A stretch of DNA of 22,785 bases, taken from positions 1 to 22,785 of the IMG/VR virus record IMGVR_UViG_3300044675_004223; one strand, written 5' to 3'. The stretch comes from a virus. The position numbers and the translations under genes are program-made. Below, one piece after another: positions 1 through 7,855 of this stretch; position 1 is the stretch's first letter; every line of letters begins with the position of its first letter. The notes beneath the pieces are model-generated. The model did no database searches. It was given only the letters and a program-made list of their open reading frames with translations, and was not told where the DNA came from.

Positions 1-607
1 TATACGGAGTATAATTAATGATATGGTCAATTATTTTATCATACACTTTAATATCATAATTATCATTAAGACGATACGTTGGAAGATTGATAAAATAATA
101 AGTATTATCAAATTTTTTCATTTTTGTATCGTCTAATAATATTTGACGATTTAAAATTAATTTGCGATCAGATGAAACATTAGAGTGATTATTATAAATG
201 ATAGTATTGTTATCATATATTGTATTTTTAAATATGTGTACAATAGTTTTGTCAAATGCAACATTATGCGTTAAACTATTATATTCATTAAAATATAAAT
301 TGTTGTAATTATTTATTCCATATAATTTATTAAAAAAATAATTATATTGAAAGATATTTCGATTATCTGGAAAACCATTTTCTTTGTATATCGAAGACAT
401 TACCTTAAATGATATATTGTCTTCAATATTGTTGAGAGTATAATAATCCGTATTTTGAAAAATATCACAAATATTACTACTAACATAAAATTTACTGTAT
501 GTATTAGTATAGTACAAAAAAAACAACATACCAATTATAGACTCGGTATAACATAGCTGATTCTTAATAGTTTCTGTAAAAATATTATAGTTTGAAGAAG
601 TTAACAT
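1..607 (-). CDS. Unrecognised protein, partial (continues past left edge)
   Basis: Translating the minus strand from an ATG at 607 gives an uninterrupted reading frame of about 202 codons that is still open at base 1, so the 3' end is missing. It begins MLTSSNYNIF and is rich in Asn, Tyr, Ile and Phe, with a short hydrophobic run near residues 24-32 (IIGMLFFLYY) that is too short and weak to call a membrane helix. A later stretch contains YYFINLPTYRL. I recognise no catalytic motif. The start overlaps the end of the radical SAM gene by 23 nt, and the sequence just before the ATG is purine-rich (GGAAAAG about 6 nt upstream), the nearest thing to a ribosome binding site in the left cassette. 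Order, strand and composition put it in the same transcription unit as the radical SAM gene. It could be another glycan-related enzyme, but that is only guilt by association. Confidence 0.7.
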   Translation of the reverse strand, partial: MLTSSNYNIFTETIKNQLCYTESIIGMLFFLYYTNTYSKFYVSSNICDIFQNTDYYTLNNIEDNISFKVMSSIYKENGFPDNRNIFQYNYFFNKLYGINNYNNLYFNEYNSLTHNVAFDKTIVHIFKNTIYDNNTIIYNNHSNVSSDRKLILNRQILLDDTKMKKFDNTYYFINLPTYRLNDNYDIKVYDKIIDHIINYTPY

Positions 608-1478
608 ATTCTTTTCCAACTTTTTCTCCATTTATATTACATTTATTACACACCTTAAGATATCTATTGCCTTCTTTAAGATTTCTTCTATACATATTTA
701 AAAAATCAGATGTCCATATTTCTTCAAGGCTATGAATATTAATGTTCAAATTAGTTTTTGATAGTTTGAACCAATCTTCACAACAAACAATTATATCTCC
801 ATTCCAATCAATAAAAAGTTTATAAAATGGCAAATAGCATTTGTTAGTTTTATATTCTACAATTTTATCTTCATTGAATTTAACTGCCCCTGCTCTATTT
901 GTAAAACCTTTAAAGTTATCGGAATGATAATAACTTTTTCTTAATGTGTATGTATTACTATCATAATTTTTAAATAATTCTAAAAATTTATTTAAACTAT
1001 TATCTCCATCATATACACTAACAATAATATGATTTATTCCACTGTCGTAAATATCTTTAATTAAATTGCTATTAAGTTTATCTCCATTTGTATTAAGTTC
1101 AATTGTTTGAATCTGAGGATTTTCACTACTAATAATGTTGACTAAATTTAAGAAATTTTTAGTTAATAATGGCTCGCCATTTCCAGACCAACCAATTCTA
1201 TTTTTATAATTATTAATCTTAAGTTGTGTAGAAATATTTCTAACAGTTTCTTCAGATATATGAAGATTTTGATTTGGATATACTGAGGCGTCGCTTCTGG
1301 GACAAAAATGACATGTTCTATTACACAATTCTGTGGGGTTAATTGTGATTGATTGTAGCGCATTTAGCGGAAGCAATTCAAAATTTTCAGAATATTGTGT
1401 TTGCTTTTTACGCAATTCTATAATATCATTTTTATTTTCTGCTATCATTATAGTATATATATTATATGAAAATATCAA
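585..1478 (-). CDS. Radical SAM enzyme with SPASM-like C-terminus
   Basis: The N-terminal half carries the radical SAM cluster motif CNRTCHFC (Cys52, Cys56, Cys59), which holds the 4Fe-4S cluster that cleaves S-adenosylmethionine. It is followed by the SAM-binding loop GNGEP at 99-103, a variant of the usual GGEP. The C-terminal region has CYLPFYKLFIDWNGD, then CC (Cys232, Cys233) and CNKC (Cys277, Cys280). This is the pattern of a short SPASM domain holding an auxiliary Fe-S cluster, as in enzymes that modify peptides or sugars. The substrate cannot be read from the sequence. At 297 aa it is compact but appears complete. The longest frame starts at 1478 and overlaps the divergent plus-strand oxygenase gene by 13 nt. 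A second Met at residue 11 (start at 1448, MIAENKND) removes that overlap and may be the true start. No Shine-Dalgarno is seen at either. Neighbouring oxygenase and glycosyltransferase genes suggest a modification pathway. Confidence 0.88.
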   Translation of the reverse strand: MIFSYNIYTIMIAENKNDIIELRKKQTQYSENFELLPLNALQSITINPTELCNRTCHFCPRSDASVYPNQNLHISEETVRNISTQLKINNYKNRIGWSGNGEPLLTKNFLNLVNIISSENPQIQTIELNTNGDKLNSNLIKDIYDSGINHIIVSVYDGDNSLNKFLELFKNYDSNTYTLRKSYYHSDNFKGFTNRAGAVKFNEDKIVEYKTNKCYLPFYKLFIDWNGDIIVCCEDWFKLSKTNLNINIHSLEEIWTSDFLNMYRRNLKEGNRYLKVCNKCNINGEKVGKEYVNFFKL

Positions 1479-2050
1479 ATATTATATGTGATAATTATCC
1501 ATTTAATCATTACTCATTTTCTGATGTTTTTTGTGAAAATGAATTACAACAAATTGAGGATATAGATTTATTTAAACATTCAGCAAAATTAAATGGTGAA
1601 CGAGCATCAAATACTAATAGATTTTTTGCAAATGAAGAAAATAGAAAAACTCATAATGTCATAGATCGCATTGTAAACTATTTTTCTAATATCGAAACAA
1701 TATCACATTTTGAAAACGAATCTGGTAGGAAAATTTCTGGTAATTATTTGCGAATTGAATTTATTGCAGATACTGAATCATCATGGTTAAGACCGCATGT
1801 TGATATAGATGAAAAGATAATGTCAATGATGATATATTTAAATACTACCGATGAAAATCACAATATTGGTACATCAATATATGATAACAACAAAAAATTA
1901 GTAAAAACTGTTCCTTATTTACATAACACTGGGTTTTATTTTTATCCTAGTCACAATACCTGGCACGGTTTAGAGCCAATAAAAATAAAAACTAGTAGAA
2001 AAGCAATAATGATAAATTATTGTACTTTTAAAACGGAGTTTAAATTATAA
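1466..2050 (+). CDS. 2-oxoglutarate/Fe(II)-dependent oxygenase
   Basis: This 194-aa protein has the facial triad of the 2OG-Fe(II) oxygenase superfamily: HVD at 111-113 (His111, Asp113), a distal His167 in TWHGLEP, and Arg178 in SRKAIMINY, which would bind the 2-oxoglutarate carboxylate. The strand context (YLRIEFI before and MMIYLN after the HxD motif) fits the prolyl-4-hydroxylase-like double-stranded beta-helix. Such enzymes hydroxylate proteins or small molecules, and they are common in marine T4-like phages, often beside structural genes, with mostly unknown substrates. It is the only plus-strand gene in the window. Its 3' end overlaps the convergent 309-aa gene by 11 nt, and its 5' end abuts or overlaps the divergent radical SAM gene. 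Its promoter must therefore lie in or beside the roughly 17-nt A/T tract before the ATG, or transcription must come through from the left. No Shine-Dalgarno is visible. Confidence 0.88.
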   Translation: MKISNIICDNYPFNHYSFSDVFCENELQQIEDIDLFKHSAKLNGERASNTNRFFANEENRKTHNVIDRIVNYFSNIETISHFENESGRKISGNYLRIEFIADTESSWLRPHVDIDEKIMSMMIYLNTTDENHNIGTSIYDNNKKLVKTVPYLHNTGFYFYPSHNTWHGLEPIKIKTSRKAIMINYCTFKTEFKL

Positions 2051-2969
2051 CAATATTATATTTAAAATAATTTACTAACGTATCAAATGTCGGCCCTTGC
2101 ATTATTCCAGGTTGCAATAATTTAATTGTATTAAAAATATTTCTAACTTCTGGAAATTCGCCTACTAAATTATCAAAAGATTGAAAATTAGTAAAACTAC
2201 AATTTATCATATCATAATAGGTATCATTAGAAGAACCTATCGTTTTAGAATAGTTTGTTCTACAATATCGAGGACGGGATTCATATGTTAAATTTTCAAG
2301 CTTATTAATACTATTATATTTAGTAGTAAAATGCTCTAATATTTCATGATTTCCTGACACAAAAAATAAACGAGAAAATGGGTGCTGTCTAAGTTTATTT
2401 TCTATCATATAATCCCAGAAAGCATATGCAAGTTGTTTGTTTTCATGGATGCTTATAAGATTAAACGATAAAATATTATCATTAATTTTATCAAATAATA
2501 TATTTGGATTACTGTCTATAACTAACTTTACTGGAGATATATTGTGCAATTCAGTACTACTGTATGTATTATATACTAATACATTAGGTTTGTGTAATGG
2601 AATATTTTCAATAAATTTTCGAGCATGACGGCGATCAGCTTGAGTCCAGTCTGCGTCATAAAAATGAGTATCACTTAAATTTAAATCTAGTAAAAATTGT
2701 TTTTTTATTAAACATTTAAGTTTAGCAGAGAAAATTATAGGACCCAATTCTAAATAATTTTCTTTTAAAATAAATTGTCGATAATTATCATCTATCACTA
2801 TAAATTGAGCAATAGTATCAAATTTTTTTAATATCTCTAAATGTGTTTCTGGTATAAAAAATGTTAAACTAAAATTATTTTTTATACAATAATCGTTTAA
2901 AATTAATAAATTGGCTAAATTTAAACTTAACCCAAGAGGTTTAGTAAATATGATATTATGATAACTCAT
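2040..2969 (-). CDS. Putative glycosyltransferase, weakly fucosyltransferase-like
   Basis: A 309-aa protein in a glycan-type neighbourhood. The C-terminal half has an order of elements that resembles GT-B fucosyltransferases of the NodZ/O-FucT/GT11 type. A beta strand with ISIHEN (around 173-178) stands where those enzymes have a H-x-R motif. It is followed by HPFSRLFFVSGNHEILEHF (196-214), like the FFLATDD-type strand, and then YYDMINCSFTNF (251-262), like the D-x-L-x-L-S-x-C segment. The key Arg of the HxR motif is not present, so activity or even family membership is uncertain. No signal peptide or membrane segment is seen. The start overlaps the GT29-like gene by 14 nt, implying translational coupling; the end overlaps the convergent oxygenase gene by 11 nt. 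It could instead be an unrelated enzyme or a degenerate transferase. Confidence 0.5.
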   Translation of the reverse strand: MSYHNIIFTKPLGLSLNLANLLILNDYCIKNNFSLTFFIPETHLEILKKFDTIAQFIVIDDNYRQFILKENYLELGPIIFSAKLKCLIKKQFLLDLNLSDTHFYDADWTQADRRHARKFIENIPLHKPNVLVYNTYSSTELHNISPVKLVIDSNPNILFDKINDNILSFNLISIHENKQLAYAFWDYMIENKLRQHPFSRLFFVSGNHEILEHFTTKYNSINKLENLTYESRPRYCRTNYSKTIGSSNDTYYDMINCSFTNFQSFDNLVGEFPEVRNIFNTIKLLQPGIMQGPTFDTLVNYFKYNIVII

Positions 2970-3537
2970 AGATTTTATTATTAATAATCAATTTTTTTAC
3001 ACATAAATTTTCATATATGTATGGATGACAATTTCCAATATTTCTATTGTGATCAGGATTAAAATAATAACCAGATTTAAAAAAATCAAACCCGTGTATA
3101 AAAATTTTTGATTGTGGAAATAATTTTAATACCAAAAATATTGTTCTAAACCCAAGTGAAAAATTATTATTACACAAATCTATACTTTGTGATAAATTAG
3201 TTTTAAAAAAATTCGTTATCTCAATATCATCATTTCTTGTATGCGTATAGATAATATTTTCTTTATTTATATCAATTGGCACAATTATTCTAGTATTATC
3301 ATGTAAATCATAGTGATTTACCAAAATTAGTTTTTTATTCTTATCATTCTCCCTAATATTATAGTATATTGTTGATAAAATATCAGTTTTATTTCCAATA
3401 TATTCCTCAAAACCATCAATATTATATTTTCCAATTCTTATTACAGTACCAAATTGATCTATTTTATTTCCTAATTTTTTTTTTATTATTTCGCAAGAAT
3501 TACCTATTATTAAAATATCTTTAGAATTATCATTCAT
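2956..3537 (-). CDS. GT29-family (sialyltransferase-like) glycosyltransferase
   Basis: This 193-aa protein shows, in order, the hallmarks of family 29 glycosyltransferases. An L-motif-like nucleotide-sugar region (8-53) opens with ILIIGNS and continues through FGTVIRIGKY to GFEEYIGNKTDI. An S-motif-like region (126-153) contains FSLGFRTIFLVLKLFP and KIFIHGFDFF. A VS-motif-like H-x4-E follows at His171 to Glu176 (HPYIYE), where the His is the expected catalytic base. Known family members transfer sialic acid from CMP-sialic acid, but bacterial and viral relatives may use other donors, so the donor is not proven. There is no signal anchor, unlike Golgi enzymes, so it should act in the host cytoplasm. 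It is shorter than animal enzymes but covers the catalytic core. Its ATG overlaps the stop of the 197-aa gene upstream in a TAATG junction, so the two are probably translated together; it overlaps the next gene by 14 nt. Confidence 0.75.
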   Translation of the reverse strand: MNDNSKDILIIGNSCEIIKKKLGNKIDQFGTVIRIGKYNIDGFEEYIGNKTDILSTIYYNIRENDKNKKLILVNHYDLHDNTRIIVPIDINKENIIYTHTRNDDIEITNFFKTNLSQSIDLCNNNFSLGFRTIFLVLKLFPQSKIFIHGFDFFKSGYYFNPDHNRNIGNCHPYIYENLCVKKLIINNKIYELS

Positions 3538-4130
3538 TAAAAGGCATTAAATAATTTTTGAAACGGAGAAGGGTTTAATAATGTAGGCCATTTTGTCATC
3601 ATGCTTTCTACTGTTTTAGGCATACATTGTGGTTGAAGGAACTCTTCAACATTAGTTTGTAAATCAGTTTTAGTTGAATTAATTTCTGAAATAATAGTCG
3701 CATCAGTTTCAGCAAAGATTAATTCTTCTAATGTGGTAATCGCTTTTTTATACTCAACTTCGATTAAATTTTTATATGAATCCAATAGTGTGTTAAATTC
3801 AACTTCGTTTATGCTTTTAACATTATTTAACTTTAATAATTTTACTAGTTTTAAATCATAATATGGTTGAATTATGCTTTGTAGTTTAAATAAATAAGAT
3901 TTTTCAGACTGTGTTAATTTATCATCATTTTTGATAGAAGTTAAAATCTTTAAAGTCCGATCATATGATTCATATGTAAATTTACTAATAGAATATACCT
4001 CATTTTTCGAAACAGTCATTTCTGAATCAGTTAAAATGTCTATAAAAACATAATTTTCAAGATTTTCTGTTATAGTTCTACCACGATATAAAATATCTCC
4101 ATTTTCGTTATTGATTTCTATGAAGTGCAT
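3537..4130 (-). CDS. Hypothetical protein directly downstream of the tail fibre
   Basis: A 197-aa protein that I do not recognise. Residues 1-60 look like a small beta domain (MHFIEINNENGDILYRGRTI); the middle, about 60-165, is predicted by eye to be mainly helical with alternating charged and hydrophobic residues; and the end contains CMPKTVESMMTKWPTLLNPS followed by a short hydrophobic tail. It starts 12 nt after the fibre gene ends and shares a TAATG stop/start with the GT29-like gene. Position directly after a fibre gene is typical of fibre-assembly chaperones or of proteins that bind the fibre tip, but no sequence motif supports either. No Shine-Dalgarno precedes the ATG. The base composition shifts to very A+T-rich from here leftward. 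Confidence 0.8.
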   Translation of the reverse strand: MHFIEINNENGDILYRGRTITENLENYVFIDILTDSEMTVSKNEVYSISKFTYESYDRTLKILTSIKNDDKLTQSEKSYLFKLQSIIQPYYDLKLVKLLKLNNVKSINEVEFNTLLDSYKNLIEVEYKKAITTLEELIFAETDATIISEINSTKTDLQTNVEEFLQPQCMPKTVESMMTKWPTLLNPSPFQKLFNAF

Positions 4131-4142
4131 AATATGTATTAA

Positions 4143-7100
4143 TTAAAAGGTGGATGAGTTTTGCTTGCTTTTTCCATGTAGAAATTGTGGCGTGGACATG
4201 GGATTTTTTGTTTTTCCACTGTGTAAATCTCGTATATAAATTAACCAAGTAGGCCCCCCAGGATAGTCAGCGGCATAATAGCCAGTATCTAGATTTGAAA
4301 GAAGTCGCGTCCTCACAGTATCATTTCCGGTGGGATACATTTCTTTTGAACCTACCCAAGCCCCGTTCCAACCAAATATTTCAACTTGAATAGCATAGTT
4401 TGTGCCATTCGAAAGAAAACCTGCAGCAGCTAAATTTGTTAATTGGATGTCAACATAACCGTCGTTACCAACCATATAGTTGGCTCTAGAGTTGCCACCA
4501 AAAGCTGATTCATTGACTGTCCACATTGTTCCAGTAGGCAAGAAAAATCTATTTGGATAATTGTTTGCATAACTAGCAGTAGCAGCGTTACCTGTACACG
4601 ACCCAGATGAGCCAGTAACATTACCAGTAACATTACCAGTCACATTGCCTACAACATTTCCATTCCAACCAGTGCTTCTAAATGTTCCAACTGTTACAGC
4701 ATTACAGCGCACATTCATTATACCATCAGACGCCCAGGTAAAACCTGTGTCTTGTGCACCATCAGAATTAAACATAATGCCGGCATCAGAGAGACGAATA
4801 ACACTACTAAATGTTTTTATTCCTCCAATAGTTTGAGCTCCAGTTGTATACACTCCACTTGTTACTGACCCAGCAGAAGTTGCATAATTGACATTAAAGT
4901 TTGATGGGTCGTATACATAATGATCAACACCATCATCTCCTCCCCATAACCATTTTGGTTGTCCAGCTTTTCCAGACCAATTAAATGTCATAGCAGTTCC
5001 ATTGCCACCTCCACGAGATAGTGTTGATGCCTTTGTTGCCAATGTGGCGCTAGCGGCGTTACCAGTGCACGATCCAGAAGAACCAGATACATTTCCAGAC
5101 AAGTTTCCAATAAACGAGGTCGCGACTACAGTTCCGTCGACTTCTAGTTTACGTGTTGGGTTTGGCACGCCAATTCCAATATTACCATTTTCTAATATTC
5201 TAAATTGAGTAGTAGTATCAATTCCAGGATTCGTTTGAATAGTACTACTTTGTATTTCAAAATATCTTTTATTTGTCCTAGACCCATATATAGACCAATA
5301 CGCTCCAACCTCAGTGTCTTGAAAGTGAATTTGATTTTCTCCAATAGAAACACTTCTATTTTGTGTTGTACCAGAAGATACTGCCAATGGAAAATTTGGA
5401 GAAGTTATATTAATTCCAACTTTATTTGCAAAGTTCCATGTAGGACCAAGTAAACTTAATTTTGCTGGTGTAATTGCGCCATTTGCAACTGTTGTAGCAG
5501 AAGCAGCCGTTCCGCTTATACTAATGCCCCAAGTTCCTTCTGCTCCGCCACCAGTTTTTGTCGGGGCGTTTGCTGCTTGTATCTCAGAACTTAATTTAGA
5601 AATTACAAATGCAGTAGTTGCAATTTGTGTGTCGTTGCTATTTACGCCAGGCTCTGGAACTTTTGGGGTTCCTGTAAAGGTTGGACTTGCAAGCGGCGCA
5701 CCTCCAAGAGCAGACAGCGCCATTGCTGCGGTAGTTGCTCCAGTTCCTCCCTTTGAGATTGGAAGTGTGCTGTTTATAGTGTCAGCAATTGCAGCTTCAG
5801 TAATACGTCCAGTTATTAGTCCAGTAGTTGAATTAATGCTTAAACGAGGAGTGGTTATAGATCCAGCTGCGTTGTGTATATAAAAATCTCCGACAGAATC
5901 CCCTTTACTACTTTGACCAAAATACCAATCTCCAGTTTGTATTACTGCTCTACGATTTGCAGTACTAATTTGCGGTATTACTATTTTTTTATCTGCAGCA
6001 AGTGTGAGATTCCCTTCCACCTTTAATGATTTTTCAGAACCATCAAACGTTGCAACTATTCCTTTTCGGCCATCATAGATAATTGTGTCTATTGCAGTTG
6101 CAGTGTCTGCAGTTTTTCCAGAATGTGCTAGTTTAAGTGTACCATTTGATAATACAGTATCGCCAGTTATTTTTATATTTGGAGTCTCTAAAACAATACT
6201 GGTGTCTGCGGTACCAGAGGTTGTCGCCTTTCCGGTCACATCTCCAGTTAATGGTCCAGAAAACGCAGTTGCTGTAACTGTGCCGCTAACATGTAACCGC
6301 GAACTTGGAATATCATTTATACCTAGGCCAATACCAATATTTCCAGTGTCTCCTCTTACAACAAGTCTATTAGTACTATTAGTTCTTAAAATTATATTAC
6401 CAGTAGCTTTATTTTCAAGTGTAAAATTTGATCCAGTTCCAGAATTTGAAATTCCAGCATGGCCACTTAGTCCAGATGCTTTATATATATGAAGACCATC
6501 AGTATTATACGTTGCAGTATTTGATGTCGGCGTCCAATTTCCATTATGACTGCGCAATACGATGTTTGTGCTGTCATCGGCAGTGCGATTTCCGCCAACA
6601 ATTAAATAATAATCTTCAGGTATGCTAGTGCCTAGTTTAAAATATGTTTGTTTTGGTGCATAATCACCAACAGCATTTATGAGTTGAATTGCAGAATCAC
6701 TACTTGGTATATTAGTACTAACAAATCCACCCGTAACTTCTAATGTACCAGGAATCGTAACTTTTCCATCTTTATTAATGTTTAATCTGAGGGTGTCGTT
6801 AATTTTAAAATCAATCGAGCCATTTTCTCCCTGTGAAAATACAGTTTTTCCAGCACCAAAGTTTGAAAATGTTAAATTACCACTAGAATCGCGTATAATT
6901 GTTGATGTAGGATCAGTACTAGAACCTGTTCCAATAGAAGAGGCTGTATATAGCTTTATTGCACTATTCCCAGATGCAATTCGTCCAGCACCAACATCTA
7001 CAATTGCTTCAGTCGCTCCAATTCCATGTCCAGCAACAATATTAGAATTAGCTCTAAGAGTAGATGTAAATAATGACTCTCCAACTACAGTAAGTTCATC

Positions 7101-7841
7101 TGTAGATTTTGGTAAATAATTAAATGCGCCGCCAACAACTATTGTATCATTATTAAATATTTGTAGTGGAATAATATCTGTGTTAGACACTGCAAGCGTT
7201 CCACGTCTAACATATAATTTACTAGCACCACTTTCTATATTCCACGATGCTGACCCTGAAGACGTTGAAGTTAATCTATAATACGGAGTAGCATCACTCA
7301 ACAATACATTTTTTGCACGCAGACTGTTAGTAACGTTTAATCCATTGCCATCTATATTTGCAGATTCTATTGAATTAACTAAAAATGATATTTTATTAGC
7401 AGTGTCAACAGCTAATCTAATGGCTGCGCTCTTATTATAAATTGTTAATTCACTATTTAAACCACTACCACGAGTAATAGATGCTGTGTCTGTTCCTACA
7501 CCACTGCTTGCAGCAGTTCTAAAAATTAAAGCTGATGCTCCATCACTAATGCGTGTGTGTCCAATGTATGCATTTATATTTCCTCCCCTCGCATATCCAA
7601 ATCGAGTATCGTTGCCATTTGTATTAAAAGTTCCATCTAAATCCCAATATGGACCACCTTGAGACAATTTTGGTGGCGTAATGGCCTTATCTGCTATATA
7701 TCGCGTAATTAAACCATCATTTATAACTTTGATAGTACCATTTGTTTTTTTACGCCAAGTATTAAATGTATCAATTGATGTTACTCCATCAGCAACAATA
7801 TTAATAAATGGCGTGTGTTGATCGGTATCAGAGATTGGCAT
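4143..7841 (-). CDS. Tail fibre / adhesin protein
   Basis: A 1232-aa fibrous protein, probably a trimeric receptor-binding fibre attached to the baseplate. The N-terminus (about 1-60) has FNTWRKKTNGTIKVIND followed by ITPPKLSQGGPYWDLDG, a type of opening common to fibres of marine T4-like phages and probably the attachment part. The body is low-complexity, Ser/Thr/Gly/Asn-rich beta repeats. It includes two copies of a NIGIG...LHVSGTV/KLEVDGTV block (about 500 and 888), a tail-collar-type segment ISKGGTGATTAAMALSALGG (696-715) leading to TQIATTAFV, a second TPAKLSLLGPTWNF block (about 791), and two SSGSCTGNAA segments (about 918 and 1079). The last 135 residues (from about 1098) are non-repetitive and probably form the distal tip. 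I see no S74-type chaperone domain with its catalytic Ser/Lys. A TATAAATA late box lies 6 nt before the ATG; there is no Shine-Dalgarno. It could be a side fibre or a long-fibre equivalent. Confidence 0.85.
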   Translation of the reverse strand: MPISDTDQHTPFINIVADGVTSIDTFNTWRKKTNGTIKVINDGLITRYIADKAITPPKLSQGGPYWDLDGTFNTNGNDTRFGYARGGNINAYIGHTRISDGASALIFRTAASSGVGTDTASITRGSGLNSELTIYNKSAAIRLAVDTANKISFLVNSIESANIDGNGLNVTNSLRAKNVLLSDATPYYRLTSTSSGSASWNIESGASKLYVRRGTLAVSNTDIIPLQIFNNDTIVVGGAFNYLPKSTDELTVVGESLFTSTLRANSNIVAGHGIGATEAIVDVGAGRIASGNSAIKLYTASSIGTGSSTDPTSTIIRDSSGNLTFSNFGAGKTVFSQGENGSIDFKINDTLRLNINKDGKVTIPGTLEVTGGFVSTNIPSSDSAIQLINAVGDYAPKQTYFKLGTSIPEDYYLIVGGNRTADDSTNIVLRSHNGNWTPTSNTATYNTDGLHIYKASGLSGHAGISNSGTGSNFTLENKATGNIILRTNSTNRLVVRGDTGNIGIGLGINDIPSSRLHVSGTVTATAFSGPLTGDVTGKATTSGTADTSIVLETPNIKITGDTVLSNGTLKLAHSGKTADTATAIDTIIYDGRKGIVATFDGSEKSLKVEGNLTLAADKKIVIPQISTANRRAVIQTGDWYFGQSSKGDSVGDFYIHNAAGSITTPRLSINSTTGLITGRITEAAIADTINSTLPISKGGTGATTAAMALSALGGAPLASPTFTGTPKVPEPGVNSNDTQIATTAFVISKLSSEIQAANAPTKTGGGAEGTWGISISGTAASATTVANGAITPAKLSLLGPTWNFANKVGINITSPNFPLAVSSGTTQNRSVSIGENQIHFQDTEVGAYWSIYGSRTNKRYFEIQSSTIQTNPGIDTTTQFRILENGNIGIGVPNPTRKLEVDGTVVATSFIGNLSGNVSGSSGSCTGNAASATLATKASTLSRGGGNGTAMTFNWSGKAGQPKWLWGGDDGVDHYVYDPSNFNVNYATSAGSVTSGVYTTGAQTIGGIKTFSSVIRLSDAGIMFNSDGAQDTGFTWASDGIMNVRCNAVTVGTFRSTGWNGNVVGNVTGNVTGNVTGSSGSCTGNAATASYANNYPNRFFLPTGTMWTVNESAFGGNSRANYMVGNDGYVDIQLTNLAAAGFLSNGTNYAIQVEIFGWNGAWVGSKEMYPTGNDTVRTRLLSNLDTGYYAADYPGGPTWLIYIRDLHSGKTKNPMSTPQFLHGKSKQNSSTF
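4612..4659 (-). repeat. 12-bp tandem repeat (about 4 copies) inside fibre gene
   Basis: On the plus strand, two identical 12-mers (ccagtaacatta) are followed by two diverged copies (ccagtcacattg, cctacaacattt). They encode repeated GNVT/GNVV units near residue 1062-1077 of the fibre. In-frame copy changes here would lengthen or shorten the fibre shaft just before the last SSGSCTGNAA segment and the tip. Confidence 0.8.
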
Positions 7842-7847
7842 ATACGA

Positions 7848-7855
7848 TATTTATA
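7848..7855 (-). promoter_or_regulatory. Candidate T4-type late promoter box for the fibre gene
   Basis: The minus strand reads TATAAATA, identical to the T4 late-promoter -10 element recognised by the gp55 sigma factor with gp33 and the sliding clamp. It overlaps the TAA stop of the 73-aa gene and ends 6 nt before the fibre ATG. With T4 spacing the transcript would start at about 7842, one base before the start codon. The assignment rests on an exact match and its placement; start-site data would be needed to confirm it. Confidence 0.55.

Noticed and set aside
5524-6492. Plus-strand open frames of 119 and 135 codons opposite the fibre gene
   Set aside because: They lie fully inside a long convincing minus-strand gene. 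Their hydrophobic Pro/Val-rich translations are what antisense of Gly/Thr/Asn-rich repeats gives, and there is no motif or independent start signal.
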